DNA of 64,000 nt, taken from contig NZ_JAEH01000015.1 in the NCBI RefSeq assembly GCF_000518805.1, forward strand, positions 42,936 through 106,935, written 5' to 3'. The notes beneath the pieces are model-generated. The model had not been told where the DNA came from and did no database searches. It was given only the letters and a program-made list of their open reading frames with translations. How positions within the stretch are numbered: the first letter of the stretch is position 1; each line of letters starts with the position of its first letter. Below are positions 9,816-18,841 of the stretch, piece by piece. This DNA comes from Shewanella waksmanii ATCC BAA-643 (GTDB taxonomy: Bacteria > Pseudomonadota > Gammaproteobacteria > Enterobacterales > Shewanellaceae). The position numbers were made by a program, and so were the translations under genes.

Positions 9816-10634
9816 TTAGCCATATCGTCCGGTAATGTAATCTTCTGTCTTACGCTGTTTTGGCGTTGTGAAGATGGTGTTGGTATCGGCATATTCAATC
9901 AACTCACCCATATACATAAAGGCAGTTTGATCCGATACACGTGCTGCTTGTTGCATGTTGTGTGTCACAATCACCACGGTGTACTTAGATTTAAGTTCGG
10001 TGATCAACTCTTCAATGGTTAAAGTAGAGATTGGATCCAGCGCTGATGTTGGTTCATCGAGCAGTAATACTTCTGGCTCAATGGCGATGGCACGGGCAAT
10101 CACTAGACGCTGCTGCTGACCACCAGATAAACCAAATGCGTTGTCGTGTAGACGATCTTTTACTTCGTCCCAAATGGCAGCGCCACGCAGTGAACGCTCG
10201 GCAGCTTCATCCAATTCACGGCGGTTATTGATGCCTTGTAAGCGTAAGCCATAAACCACGTTTTCATAAATAGACTTAGGAAACGGGTTTGGACGCTGGA
10301 ATACCATACCTACGTTACGACGTAGTGACGCTACATCAACTTTCTTGTCGTAAATATTTTGTCCATGCAGCATGATCTCACCACCAATATGGCAGTTATC
10401 GACTAAATCATTCATGCGGTTGATGCAGCGCAGTAGTGTAGATTTACCACAACCACTTGGACCAATAAATGCGGTAACTTTCTTCTTTGGTATTTTCATT
10501 GAGACATCAAACAATGCCTGCTTATCGCCATACTTAAGATCTAAATTACGGATCTCTAGGGCTGTTTGCTCAGGACTTAAGTTGTCCAAATCTAAAGTGT
10601 CTGTTTTCATTACCGACTTATCTATCGAAATCAT
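9816..10634 (-). CDS. pstB: PstB, phosphate ABC transporter ATPase
   Basis: ATP-binding subunit of the high-affinity phosphate importer, 272 aa. Walker [11 protein letters not shown]-loop in VFQRPNPFP, signature LSGGQQQR, Walker [12 protein letters not shown] and the switch His in VTHNMQQ are all intact. The first 25 or so residues ([18 protein letters not shown]) extend beyond the core domain; an internal ATG (MKTDTL) is an alternative start. It follows pstA after 79 bases and precedes phoU. Expected to be PhoB-regulated through the promoter upstream of pstC. Confidence 0.97.
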   Translation of the reverse strand: MISIDKSVMKTDTLDLDNLSPEQTALEIRNLDLKYGDKQALFDVSMKIPKKKVTAFIGPSGCGKSTLLRCINRMNDLVDNCHIGGEIMLHGQNIYDKKVDVASLRRNVGMVFQRPNPFPKSIYENVVYGLRLQGINNRRELDEAAERSLRGAAIWDEVKDRLHDNAFGLSGGQQQRLVIARAIAIEPEVLLLDEPTSALDPISTLTIEELITELKSKYTVVIVTHNMQQAARVSDQTAFMYMGELIEYADTNTIFTTPKQRKTEDYITGRYG

Positions 10635-10713
10635 ATCTATTCCTAATCACTTCAGGATAACTGTTTTTAAAGCGCCCGACCACTTTGCGGACGCTTTCAA
10701 ATCTGCTTGTAAA

Positions 10714-12366
10714 TTAATGTTCTAGCGAACGGTATTTTTCGCGTAAATGGTTACGTACGGCAATTGCGGTTAAATTCAAACTCACAATCACAGAAACCAG
10801 TAAGAACGATGTGGCATAAACCAAAGGACGCGCTGCTTCAACGTTAGGGCTTTGGAAACCAACATCATAAATATGGAAACCTAAGTGCATGAATTTTCTT
10901 TCTAAATGCACAAATGGGAAGTTCATATCAATAGGTAACGTTGGTGCCAGCTTAACCACACCCACTAACATAAGCGGTGCAACTTCACCTGCTGCACGGG
11001 CAACCGCCAGAATCAAACCGGTCATAATCGCTGGACTTGCCATTGGGATAATAATACGCCATAGGGTTTCCGCTTTCGTTGCGCCCAGGGCTAAACTACC
11101 TTGGCGCACAGAGCTTGGAATGCGGCTTAAGCCTTCCTCGGTCGATACAATCACCACTGGCAAAGTCAAAATGGCTAGGGTTAGCGCCGACCAAATAACA
11201 CCTGGCGAGCCGAATGTCGGCGTAGGCAGTGCTTCAGGGTAAAACAGTTGGTCAATTGAGCCACCTAACATATACACAAAGAAGCCCAGACCAAATACGC
11301 CGTAAACAATCGACGGTACACCGGCTAAGTTAATCACCGCGATACGGATCATCTTAGTTATCGGCCCTTTCTTGGCATATTCGTGTAGATAAATTGCGGC
11401 AACAACCCCAAAAGGTGTCACGATGACAGCCATCAGCATCACCATGAAGACCGTACCAAAGATAGCTGGGAACACCCCGCCCTCGGTATTGGCTTCACGT
11501 GGATCATGGGTGACAAAGTTGATTACCCCTTTCACCCAATGGGCTGCCTTACCAAACACGTTAAGACGGTTTGAGTAAGTCACCCCTAAAATGCTATCAA
11601 GTTTTAATGTGACCTCTTGGCCACGCATATCTTTAATGATCACCGCATCACGGCCAGCTTCTGCACGCAGGTCAAAGAACTGCTTTTCCAATACCAGATA
11701 GTCAGCTTGTAAGGTATCGCGCTGCGTTTGTAACTCAAGCTTACGGCTATCGGTCAGGGCATTATCTAACTCATAACGACGTTCTTTTAAACGAAGTTGT
11801 TCAAGCTTATGATTAATGGCGCCAATTTCACGCTTTTGTAGTCCTACCGCTTTTTCGCTGAGCTCTACCGCTCGCTCGATTTGCGCTTCAAACTCACTTT
11901 CAACATCTTCTGGGTTAAGACGCTTACCATTTTCGATAATCGCTACCGGGTAGCCATAGAAGTCACCATTCTTGGTGCGCTCCATTTTGGCAATCCCTTC
12001 AGGTGTTGAACGCGACACGATGTCGGTTTCCATCACCCAACGAAAATCTAGGCCAACAAATTCACGGTTACCGGTTTTAATCAAATAACGCGTGACGGTC
12101 TCACCCGGGTGGTCGTTAAACTTGTGACCCGCTGAGATTAAACGTTCAGTAGGCACTTCTTCACGGTCATAAATCTCACCAATAATGGTGGATTTTTGTC
12201 CCTGCTGATCAACTAGCTCCCATTGATAAATCTCTGCAGGCCAAAAGTAACTTAGGCCGCGCCAGGCAATAAGCAACAATAGCCCTAATACTGCGATCAA
12301 GCTGATGCTAACAGCACCACCTGTCATCCATATCCATGGAGCCCCTGATTTAAACCACTTACCCAT
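10714..12366 (-). CDS. pstA: PstA, phosphate permease subunit with large periplasmic insert
   Basis: Inner-membrane permease, 550 aa, against about 296 in E. coli. One membrane helix lies near the N terminus (residues 15-37). About 240 added residues follow, with a coiled coil around 165-240. The usual permease core comes after that, with the coupling motif RQGSLALGATKAETLWR. The extra region should lie in the periplasm. It pairs with an equally enlarged PstC, so both subunits have grown, which suggests the added parts interact. 59 bases after pstC. Confidence 0.95.
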   Translation of the reverse strand: MGKWFKSGAPWIWMTGGAVSISLIAVLGLLLLIAWRGLSYFWPAEIYQWELVDQQGQKSTIIGEIYDREEVPTERLISAGHKFNDHPGETVTRYLIKTGNREFVGLDFRWVMETDIVSRSTPEGIAKMERTKNGDFYGYPVAIIENGKRLNPEDVESEFEAQIERAVELSEKAVGLQKREIGAINHKLEQLRLKERRYELDNALTDSRKLELQTQRDTLQADYLVLEKQFFDLRAEAGRDAVIIKDMRGQEVTLKLDSILGVTYSNRLNVFGKAAHWVKGVINFVTHDPREANTEGGVFPAIFGTVFMVMLMAVIVTPFGVVAAIYLHEYAKKGPITKMIRIAVINLAGVPSIVYGVFGLGFFVYMLGGSIDQLFYPEALPTPTFGSPGVIWSALTLAILTLPVVIVSTEEGLSRIPSSVRQGSLALGATKAETLWRIIIPMASPAIMTGLILAVARAAGEVAPLMLVGVVKLAPTLPIDMNFPFVHLERKFMHLGFHIYDVGFQSPNVEAARPLVYATSFLLVSVIVSLNLTAIAVRNHLREKYRSLEH

Positions 12367-12425
12367 TGCAACAACCTCTTACGGATTCAGGCGACAATAC
12401 AATTACGTTAAACATCCATTTCCCC

Positions 12426-14684
12426 TTACAGTGAGCTGTAGCGTTCACGAAGACGCTGACGGACCACTTCTGCAATGGTGTTAAAGAAGAAGGTGAAGAT
12501 AAACAACACGAATGCGGCCAAGAACAACACACGATAGTGTGAGCTGCCAATAGCAGACTCTGGCATCTCTACGGCAATGTTTGCCGCTAAGGTACGCATA
12601 CCTTCAAACACGCTCCACTCCATAATCGCGGTGTTACCCGTTGCCATTAGTACAATCATGGTTTCACCCACAGCACGGCCTAATCCCATCATTACGGCTG
12701 AGAAAATACCCGGACTTGCGGTAAGTAGCACAACGCGTGTCAATGTCTGCCAGTTGGTCGCACCTAAAGCCAAACTACCGTTTGATAGGTGACGGGGTAC
12801 TGAGAACACCGCATCTTCAGCAATAGAGAATATGGTAGGAATAACCGCGAAGCCCATAGCAATACCCACCACTAGTGCATTACGCTGATCGAATGTAATT
12901 CCTAGCTCGTTAGTGATGAACATACGCGAGTCGCCACCAAAGAAGGCTAATTCGATGGTTGGGCTAATGTAGAATGAGAACCAGCCTACAAAGATAATCA
13001 CCGGCAGTAACATCAGTTCTTGATAGACTTCAGGTAAACGCTGTTTCCATTTACCTGGCAAGTTATGCCACGCAAATGCGGTAGTCAGTATCGACAGTGG
13101 CAACAGCAGTAATAGCACCAGTATGCCCGGCAAGTTGTCTTCAATCAGCGGCGCTAACCACAGACCCGCTAAGAAACCCAAAATAACCGTCGGTAAGGCT
13201 TCCATGATTTCAATGGTCGGTTTAACAACGGCGCGCACTTTTGGTGACATGAAGTAAGCCGTATAGATAGCACCAGCAATCGCCAATGGCGTTGCAAATA
13301 ACATCGCATACAGTGCCGCTTTCATGGTACCGAACGCTAAAGGCGTCAAACTTAACTTAGCTTCAAAATCATCTGAGCCTGAGGTTGACTGCCATACAAA
13401 CTGTGGCTCTGGGTAACCTTCGTACCAGACTTTGCTCCACATCGCACTCCAAGAAACTTCTGGGTGAGTGTTATCAACGCTAAATAGGTTTAACTTATTG
13501 TTAGCTTCGACCACCAACGCATTCGAACGTGGGGTAAATCCGAGCGCTGTTGGGTTTTGGATATCAAAAGTTTCAGTGAGCAGCTTACGTTGGCTAGTGG
13601 TGTATAGCAGGTTCAGTTCGCCTTGCTCACTGACAGTGATGAAGCTTTTACGATAAAACTCACTCGCCATAGCTGCGATAGCGGTTTTGTTTTTGAATTC
13701 ACGGATTTGTTGGTACTGACGACCTTTATCACCGTTAACTTGGAAATACTGCAACACCAAACCATTGTCGTAAGACACCAACACTGAACTCGCGCCAGCG
13801 AGTAGCGTAACATCAGTCACTTTGGCCTTGCTGCGTTCAAGTTCAACTACTTGTAGTAAGCGCACGGCTTCTACATCGCGAATGTCATAAACAAATAGCT
13901 TGTTGTTCGCTCTTAACATAAGTTGACGCTGATCTGGCGTCATCAGTTGCTGATCAACACGTTGTGGTGCATCGGCAATAATGCCGCGATAGCTGTACCA
14001 CTCGACCTCTTCGGTCATCATGTTCTCTTCACCCTCTTTACGAGTGAGATACCATGTTTGGTCATCACCTTGATACGCAAATGACATTTTGTCACTGGCA
14101 TAGGCAAACGCGAGGTTATTTAGCGGCGCGCCATCAAGTGCTACCTGCAAAGGTTGCTCACCTAAAGGCAAGCGCAGCTTAGGCGTGATAAGACGCTGGT
14201 TGTTTGGATAGGTAACGCCAAAGTCAATCCCTGCGAGGATAAGCTGACCGTTAGATAGGCCAAATGCAAAACGTTGCTCACTTGGGACAGAAACCGCACT
14301 ACTCACAATGCTCGCATCGGCAGGGATGGTAAGCTTATTGGTTTCAATTTCGCTACCGCTAGATGCGCGATAAAAGCTCACCGTGGCATCTTCGCCAACA
14401 CGGTAAAGTACTTCATTTTGTTCATCTGCGCCGACCATTAATGCCGGAGCACTAGTTTCATCGAGGCTAATTTGGCTTACGGGCGCGATTTCTGCACCGT
14501 CAAATATTGGCTTTACTACATAAAGCAAATAGAAAAAAATCAGCAGTAGTGCCACAAAAACCATTGTGCCACCTAAGGTTACACCTGCCTGTGTTAATCT
14601 ATCTTTTATCGCCCTTCTACTCGAGCCCTTACCCATTAATAGGTTTGTTGCCGTAGAACCAGGTTGAGATACCTGAGCTTCCAT
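12426..14684 (-). CDS. pstC: PstC, phosphate permease subunit with large periplasmic insert
   Basis: Inner-membrane permease, 752 aa, more than twice the E. coli length (319). A first membrane helix (about residues 34-60) is followed by roughly 370 residues rich in beta-strand character, resembling a propeller-like fold with repeated strand-turn units, and then the standard permease domain, with IEIMEALPTVILGF and the coupling motif NGSLALGATNWQTLTR. First gene of the operon; a Pho-box promoter lies 100-130 bases upstream. No pstS is next to it, so the phosphate-binding protein must be encoded elsewhere. The permease call is secure; the fold of the insert is my inference. Confidence 0.95.
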   Translation of the reverse strand: MEAQVSQPGSTATNLLMGKGSSRRAIKDRLTQAGVTLGGTMVFVALLLIFFYLLYVVKPIFDGAEIAPVSQISLDETSAPALMVGADEQNEVLYRVGEDATVSFYRASSGSEIETNKLTIPADASIVSSAVSVPSEQRFAFGLSNGQLILAGIDFGVTYPNNQRLITPKLRLPLGEQPLQVALDGAPLNNLAFAYASDKMSFAYQGDDQTWYLTRKEGEENMMTEEVEWYSYRGIIADAPQRVDQQLMTPDQRQLMLRANNKLFVYDIRDVEAVRLLQVVELERSKAKVTDVTLLAGASSVLVSYDNGLVLQYFQVNGDKGRQYQQIREFKNKTAIAAMASEFYRKSFITVSEQGELNLLYTTSQRKLLTETFDIQNPTALGFTPRSNALVVEANNKLNLFSVDNTHPEVSWSAMWSKVWYEGYPEPQFVWQSTSGSDDFEAKLSLTPLAFGTMKAALYAMLFATPLAIAGAIYTAYFMSPKVRAVVKPTIEIMEALPTVILGFLAGLWLAPLIEDNLPGILVLLLLLPLSILTTAFAWHNLPGKWKQRLPEVYQELMLLPVIIFVGWFSFYISPTIELAFFGGDSRMFITNELGITFDQRNALVVGIAMGFAVIPTIFSIAEDAVFSVPRHLSNGSLALGATNWQTLTRVVLLTASPGIFSAVMMGLGRAVGETMIVLMATGNTAIMEWSVFEGMRTLAANIAVEMPESAIGSSHYRVLFLAAFVLFIFTFFFNTIAEVVRQRLRERYSSL

Positions 14685-14782
14685 TAAAAACCTCGTTTAT
14701 TATGTTTCAGTAGACTTTTTTCTGGGATTGTGAACAACGCTATGCTAACAATAGTGTTCGCAACCCATTTCAGACGAGTGGG

Positions 14783-14816
14783 ATTATATGACGTAAAGAT
14801 GACACTAGTGTTACAG
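14783..14816 (-). promoter_or_regulatory. Pho box and -10 of the pst operon promoter
   Basis: Read on the minus strand there are three 7-base units, CTGTAAC, GTGTCAT and ACGTCAT, each separated by exactly 4 bases (14810-14816, 14799-14805, 14788-14794). They match the PhoB half-site CTGTCAT. A perfect -10, TATAAT (14783-14788), begins 10 bases after the first two units, the classical spacing for a PhoB-activated promoter. The third unit overlaps the spacer. Transcription should start about 90 bases upstream of pstC. Confidence 0.85.
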
Positions 14817-14861
14817 TGGGGCAATGTCAGCTTTTTTATTAATTAGTGGAGTTTTATCAAA

Positions 14862-15362
14862 ATGTTACGATATTTAGTAACCTTGCAGGTAGCCGACAAA
14901 ACGGGTTTAGTCGAGCAAATCGCCCATGCAGTCAGTCGTCACGGCGGTAATTGGTTAGATTCTGAACTGCGTCACATTAATGGTATTTTTGCTGCCATTT
15001 TGTTACTTGAAGTACCGGCAAATAATTGGGACAACTTAGTCGATAGCCTAGAGTGTATAGAAGGCCTAAGTTTAACGTATGCAAAGACTGGGCAAGAAAG
15101 TCAACCTTCACAACAACTTAGCTATAGTGTCGTTGCCTATGACCGCCCCGGTTTAGTGCATGAAATCTCCAATAAGATCAATGCTACGGGTATGAACATT
15201 GAACATTTTAGTACCCAGTACGAAAGCGCAAGCCACACAGGCGTAGCGCTATTCAAGGCGACATTTATTGTCGGCCAGGCGGCACAAGATAGCGATGAGC
15301 GCTTAACAGAGGCGCTTTATACTATTGGCGATGACGTGGTTTTGGACAAGCTCGAACGCTAA
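14862..15362 (+). CDS. GcvR-like ACT-domain regulator
   Basis: A 166-aa cytoplasmic protein of two ACT domains (about residues 1-75 and 88-160). Each begins with the typical pattern, LVTLQVADKTGLVEQIAHAV and SVVAYDRPGLVHEISNKI. GcvR in E. coli has this arrangement and binds GcvA to repress the glycine cleavage operon in response to glycine; whether this protein has the same partner cannot be seen. It is divergent from pstC and has its own GGAG site and terminator. A general glycine- or amino-acid-sensing role is the safe reading. Confidence 0.8.
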   Translation: MLRYLVTLQVADKTGLVEQIAHAVSRHGGNWLDSELRHINGIFAAILLLEVPANNWDNLVDSLECIEGLSLTYAKTGQESQPSQQLSYSVVAYDRPGLVHEISNKINATGMNIEHFSTQYESASHTGVALFKATFIVGQAAQDSDERLTEALYTIGDDVVLDKLER

Positions 15363-15387
15363 TACCTGCACATAACAGAGACTCATG

Positions 15388-15417
15388 GGCCAGCCTTTAC
15401 AGCTGGCCTTTTTTATT
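15388..15417 (+). terminator. Terminator after the GcvR-like gene
   Basis: GGCCAGC (15388-15394), loop CTTTACA, GCTGGCC (15402-15408), followed by TTTTTTATT. It begins 26 bases past the stop codon and is a strong intrinsic terminator. Confidence 0.92.
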
Positions 15418-15540
15418 AACAAATATATCCTGCATTTTCTGCCTATTTCGAGCCAATGCTAATCGATTAAATCGTTCTAAGTTGTCTATGATAATCTGTT
15501 AGACTAGCTACCAAATCATAAAAATAGCTTTGGAAACGCA

Positions 15541-16368
15541 ATGTCAAACACCACTATTGGTCATATCAGAAAAATGAAGAGCGCACTCAATGCGCAAGGT
15601 GAAGTTAGCTATCAATTGCCACTTGGCGATCAGTTAGTCGACATGAACCCGTATATAGGCAAAACACTGACATTAGTGCATACCGGTAATATTCACTGCT
15701 GTAACTGCGGCAAGAAAACAAAGAAAAGCTACTCGCAAGGGCACTGTTTTGTTTGTATGAAGAAACTTGCTAGCTGCGACATGTGTATTATGAAACCGGA
15801 AACCTGCCATTATGATCAAGGTACCTGCCGAGAGCCTGAATGGGGGCAAGCCAACTGTTTCGTACCCCACTATGTTTACTTGTCGAATACCTCAGGTTTA
15901 AAAGTCGGCATTACTCGTCATACTCAACTGCCTACACGCTGGATTGACCAAGGCGCGACTCAAGCACTCGCAATACTGAAAGTATCAAGCCGCCAATTGT
16001 CAGGGCTTGTTGAAGTTGAGCTGGCAAAAATGATCGCAGACAAAACCAATTGGCGTGCAATGCTTAAAGGCGATGAGTCACCAATGGACTTGCAAGCCAA
16101 AGCGGCTGAATTGCTACCAGAAATTGAAACACGCTTGCACGAACTGGCAATGGAACATGGTGAATACGCCATTGAGAGATTAGACAATGCACCCCAGTCG
16201 ATCTCATTTCCGGTGAGCCAATATCCAACTAAGATTAGTTCGCACAATTTTGATAAAAACCCCGAAGTATCCGGTGTTCTTCAGGGCATAAAGGGTCAGT
16301 ATTTAATTTTTGATACCGGCGTGATTAACCTTCGAAAATTCACCTCTTATGAAATTGAATTGAGTTAA
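15541..16368 (+). CDS. DUF2797 family zinc-ribbon protein
   Basis: A 275-aa protein of the DUF2797 family, function unknown. Residues about 57-105 hold a dense cysteine cluster (CCNCGKK, CFVCMKK, CDMCIMK, CHYDQGTC), able to bind two zincs. This is followed by FVPHYVYLSNTSGLKVGITR, which resembles the start of a GIY-YIG-type nuclease fold (a YVYL strand and a KVGIT strand followed by Arg). The C-terminal part is helical and then beta. It is monocistronic, between two terminators. The nuclease-like reading is my inference; the catalytic Tyr and Arg seem present but the downstream Glu is not obvious. Confidence 0.8.
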   Translation: MSNTTIGHIRKMKSALNAQGEVSYQLPLGDQLVDMNPYIGKTLTLVHTGNIHCCNCGKKTKKSYSQGHCFVCMKKLASCDMCIMKPETCHYDQGTCREPEWGQANCFVPHYVYLSNTSGLKVGITRHTQLPTRWIDQGATQALAILKVSSRQLSGLVEVELAKMIADKTNWRAMLKGDESPMDLQAKAAELLPEIETRLHELAMEHGEYAIERLDNAPQSISFPVSQYPTKISSHNFDKNPEVSGVLQGIKGQYLIFDTGVINLRKFTSYEIELS

Positions 16369-16379
16369 TCAACCTAGCT

Positions 16380-16400
16380 GCGTTGGCACTTAGCCAACGC
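16380..16400. terminator. Convergent hairpin between DUF2797 gene and msrBA
   Basis: GCGTTGGC (16380-16387), loop ACTTA, GCCAACGC (16393-16400). It lies between two genes that end facing each other. There is no long T-run on either side, so it may act as a transcript-end stabiliser rather than a strong terminator. Confidence 0.6.
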
Positions 16401-16418
16401 GGCCTTGTTCTACGTGCC

Positions 16419-17324
16419 CTACTTTAGCTTGTCAGCAAATAACTGTTTAACTTTATCCACTTTCGGCTTAACCACTATTTGGCAGTATGGCTGCTCACCA
16501 TGTTGAGCAAAATAGTCATCATGGTATGACTCAGCAGGGAAAAAGCGGTCGAAAGCACTCACTTGAGTGACGATAGGATCGGGCCATAGCCTAGCTCGGG
16601 TCATCTGTTCAATATGCTGATTAACGCTATCGCTTTGCGCACTATTATGAATGAACACCACTGAACGGTATTGCGGGCCAATATCGTTACCTTGACGGTT
16701 TAACGTTGTCGGATCATGGCTTTGCCAAAATACAGCCAATAACTCATCAAAAGAGATCACTTTGGGGTCAAACTCAATATGAACCACTTCAGCATGGGCG
16801 GTCGATCCGCTACAAACCGCTTTGTAATTCGCATCTGACTCATCACCACCGCTATAGCCAGACTGAACGGTTAACACACCGGCTAATTGACTAAATACGG
16901 CTTCGATACACCAGAAGCAGCCACCGCCAAAGGTTGCAAATTCAGTCGTACTTTGGTTTTGTGCCAGATCATCTAATGCTTTAAAACTCATGGAGACTGA
17001 GTTGACGCAATGGCGCAAGTTTTTGTCTGTTAAGCGCTCACCGGCAAAAACATGGCCTAAATGGCCATCGCAACCACTGCATACGATCTCTGTTCGTTGG
17101 CCATCGGCATCTGGAATCCTGTTAACTGCCCCGGCAATCTCATCATCAAACGCAGGCCAACCACAATGGGCATTAAACTTATGTTCGCTCAAGTAAAGCG
17201 GCTGATCACAACGCTTGCAAACATACACCCCCTTAGCATCATGTAGGTGGTACTCACCGCTAAAAGGTCGCTCAGTGCCTTTTTCTTCAATGACATATCG
17301 TTCGAATTCAGTTAACTCACGCAT
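16419..17324 (-). CDS. msrBA: MsrB-MsrA fusion methionine sulfoxide reductase
   Basis: A 301-aa two-domain repair enzyme. Residues 1-130 are MsrB (acts on methionine-R-sulfoxide): two zinc CxxC pairs (CKRCDQ and CSGCDG), and the catalytic Cys in LRHCVNSVSM. Residues 135-301 are MsrA (acts on the S form), with the active-site GGCFWC near residue 143. The domain order B-A is the reverse of the MsrA-MsrB order seen in Neisseria PilB or Streptococcus. There is no signal peptide, so it should work in the cytoplasm. Reducing power would come from thioredoxin. Monocistronic. Confidence 0.95.
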   Translation of the reverse strand: MRELTEFERYVIEEKGTERPFSGEYHLHDAKGVYVCKRCDQPLYLSEHKFNAHCGWPAFDDEIAGAVNRIPDADGQRTEIVCSGCDGHLGHVFAGERLTDKNLRHCVNSVSMSFKALDDLAQNQSTTEFATFGGGCFWCIEAVFSQLAGVLTVQSGYSGGDESDANYKAVCSGSTAHAEVVHIEFDPKVISFDELLAVFWQSHDPTTLNRQGNDIGPQYRSVVFIHNSAQSDSVNQHIEQMTRARLWPDPIVTQVSAFDRFFPAESYHDDYFAQHGEQPYCQIVVKPKVDKVKQLFADKLK

Positions 17325-17650
17325 TAATACTCTCCAACTCTCTAACTCGCGATTGCTTATAACTACCTAGACCGGACTTAAGGTCAATTTCTGTCATCAT
17401 TTGCAGCGATAACTCAACTGAGTCAACAGATTAAGTATCCGACTAATTTACTAAGATATTAGCAAAATTATTTTGCTGATGCTTGTTTACACTCATCTGA
17501 CTGATATTACGTTATTAATGGACTTTTTCGATCACCTAAACCTAAATTAAAAACAATAAAACAGTGACTTATGTCACACTTGTTTGCAGGCTAAAATAAT
17601 GCAGGCTACTATCTATCTTGGGTCAAACATACAATAAAAGCGAAAAGCAG
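17325..17650. promoter_or_regulatory. Divergent promoter region with a 17-bp palindrome
   Basis: The spacer between msrBA and the oxygenase gene. It contains the perfect palindrome AGCAAAATTATTTTGCT at 17461-17477 in an AT-rich setting, a good candidate operator for a dimeric regulator of one or both genes. No clear terminator is seen. An in-frame TTG at 17618 offers a longer start for the downstream gene. Confidence 0.4.
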
Positions 17651-18490
17651 ATGCAACTACCAACCATAAATTATCAAGCAGCAGATAGTGCGCAGCAATT
17701 TGTCGAGTCATTAAGAGAGACTGGCTTTGGGGTGCTCACTCAACATCCCATTGACAAGCAACTCGTTGAAACCATTTATCAGCAATGGCAAGACTTCTTT
17801 AATAGTGATGAAAAACAGCAATATTTGTTTAAGCCGGAAACTCAAGATGGCTTTTTCCCAGCTGAAGTCTCTGAAACCGCCAAAGGCGCAACAGTTAAAG
17901 ACATTAAAGAGTACTACCATGTATACCCTTGGGGACGCATCCCACCTGCTTTAAAAGACAACATTATTGCCTATTATCAGCAAGCTAATGACTTAGCAGC
18001 AGAGTTGCTAAGCTGGGTAGAAGCTCATACACCAGCAGAAATTGCCGTCAATTACTCTATTGCTCTGCCTAAAATGATCGAGCAAAGCCACAAGACACTG
18101 TTGCGAATTTTACATTACCCACCAATGTCTGGTGATGAAGAACCCGGTGCCATTCGTGCCGCCGCACATGAAGACATTAACTTGCTTACCATCTTGCCCG
18201 CAGCCAATGAGCCCGGACTGCAGGTTAAAGCCAAAGACGGTCAGTGGTTAGACGTACCCTGTGATTTTGGCAATCTGATCATCAATATTGGAGACATGTT
18301 GCAAGAAGCCTCTGGTGGGTATTTCCCATCAACCACCCACAGAGTGATTAACCCCGAAGGGGCAGATATGAGTCGCTCTCGTATTTCGCTGCCGCTGTTT
18401 CTCCACCCGAAACCAGAAGTCGTGCTTTCAAGTCGCTATACCGCAGACAGCTATCTAATGGAAAGGTTACGTGAACTGGGTGTGATCTAA
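17651..18490 (+). CDS. 2-oxoglutarate/Fe(II) oxygenase, isopenicillin N synthase-like
   Basis: A 279-aa enzyme of the non-haem iron dioxygenase family from the ATG at 17651 (a TTG 33 bases upstream gives 290 aa). The iron ligands are visible as AAHEDINL (HxD) and STTHRVINP (distal His), and the 2-oxoglutarate or substrate-binding R-x-S is in RSRISLPLF. The N-terminal DIOX_N part (FGVLTQHPID) is typical. The substrate is unknown. Bacterial members often act on small hydrophobic or amino-acid-derived compounds, but nothing nearby identifies one. Monocistronic. Confidence 0.85.
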   Translation: MQLPTINYQAADSAQQFVESLRETGFGVLTQHPIDKQLVETIYQQWQDFFNSDEKQQYLFKPETQDGFFPAEVSETAKGATVKDIKEYYHVYPWGRIPPALKDNIIAYYQQANDLAAELLSWVEAHTPAEIAVNYSIALPKMIEQSHKTLLRILHYPPMSGDEEPGAIRAAAHEDINLLTILPAANEPGLQVKAKDGQWLDVPCDFGNLIINIGDMLQEASGGYFPSTTHRVINPEGADMSRSRISLPLFLHPKPEVVLSSRYTADSYLMERLRELGVI

Positions 18491-18841
18491 CAAAACAACC
18501 CCTTTAGTGCCACGGCAAGTCAGTTTAAGTCGCCAAGACTTGAGCTGACCCCGCTCCAATCAACTTAAGAGTACGATTGGTTAAAATAGCTAAACATGCG
18601 GTTTAGCTTGGCTTATGACGCGGATAATGCCTATAAAGTGGTCTGTGTTCGCGTAAAGCACTTTACTAAACACATAACAGATAACGGCAATCGTTTTACG
18701 CTAGAATCTACCTGCCACTACAGCATCACAAAAACTTTAAAAACATCAACTTAATAGCAAATTTTGCTTGCTATCACGTTTACATAATATTATGTTTTAG
18801 CCTTGATGGTATTAACATAATAACAAAAAAGGTTGCGCTGG
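18491..18841. other. Intergenic region with a possible 52-codon frame
   Basis: No clear gene. An ATG at 18596 opens a 52-codon frame to the TAA at 18752-18754 on the plus strand, but without a ribosome site or recognisable sequence, and I do not call it. The last 100 bases are AT-rich and probably hold the promoter of the binding-protein gene. Confidence 0.4.

Noticed and set aside
18561..18592. Similar strings AGTACGATTGGTTAAAAT and AGTACGATTCGGTTAAAAT near 18571 and 55988
   Set aside because: Only about 18 bases match with a gap, in AT-rich intergenic DNA; not enough to call a repeat.
18596..18754. 52-codon frame ahead of the binding-protein gene
   Set aside because: No ribosome site and no recognisable sequence; could be chance.
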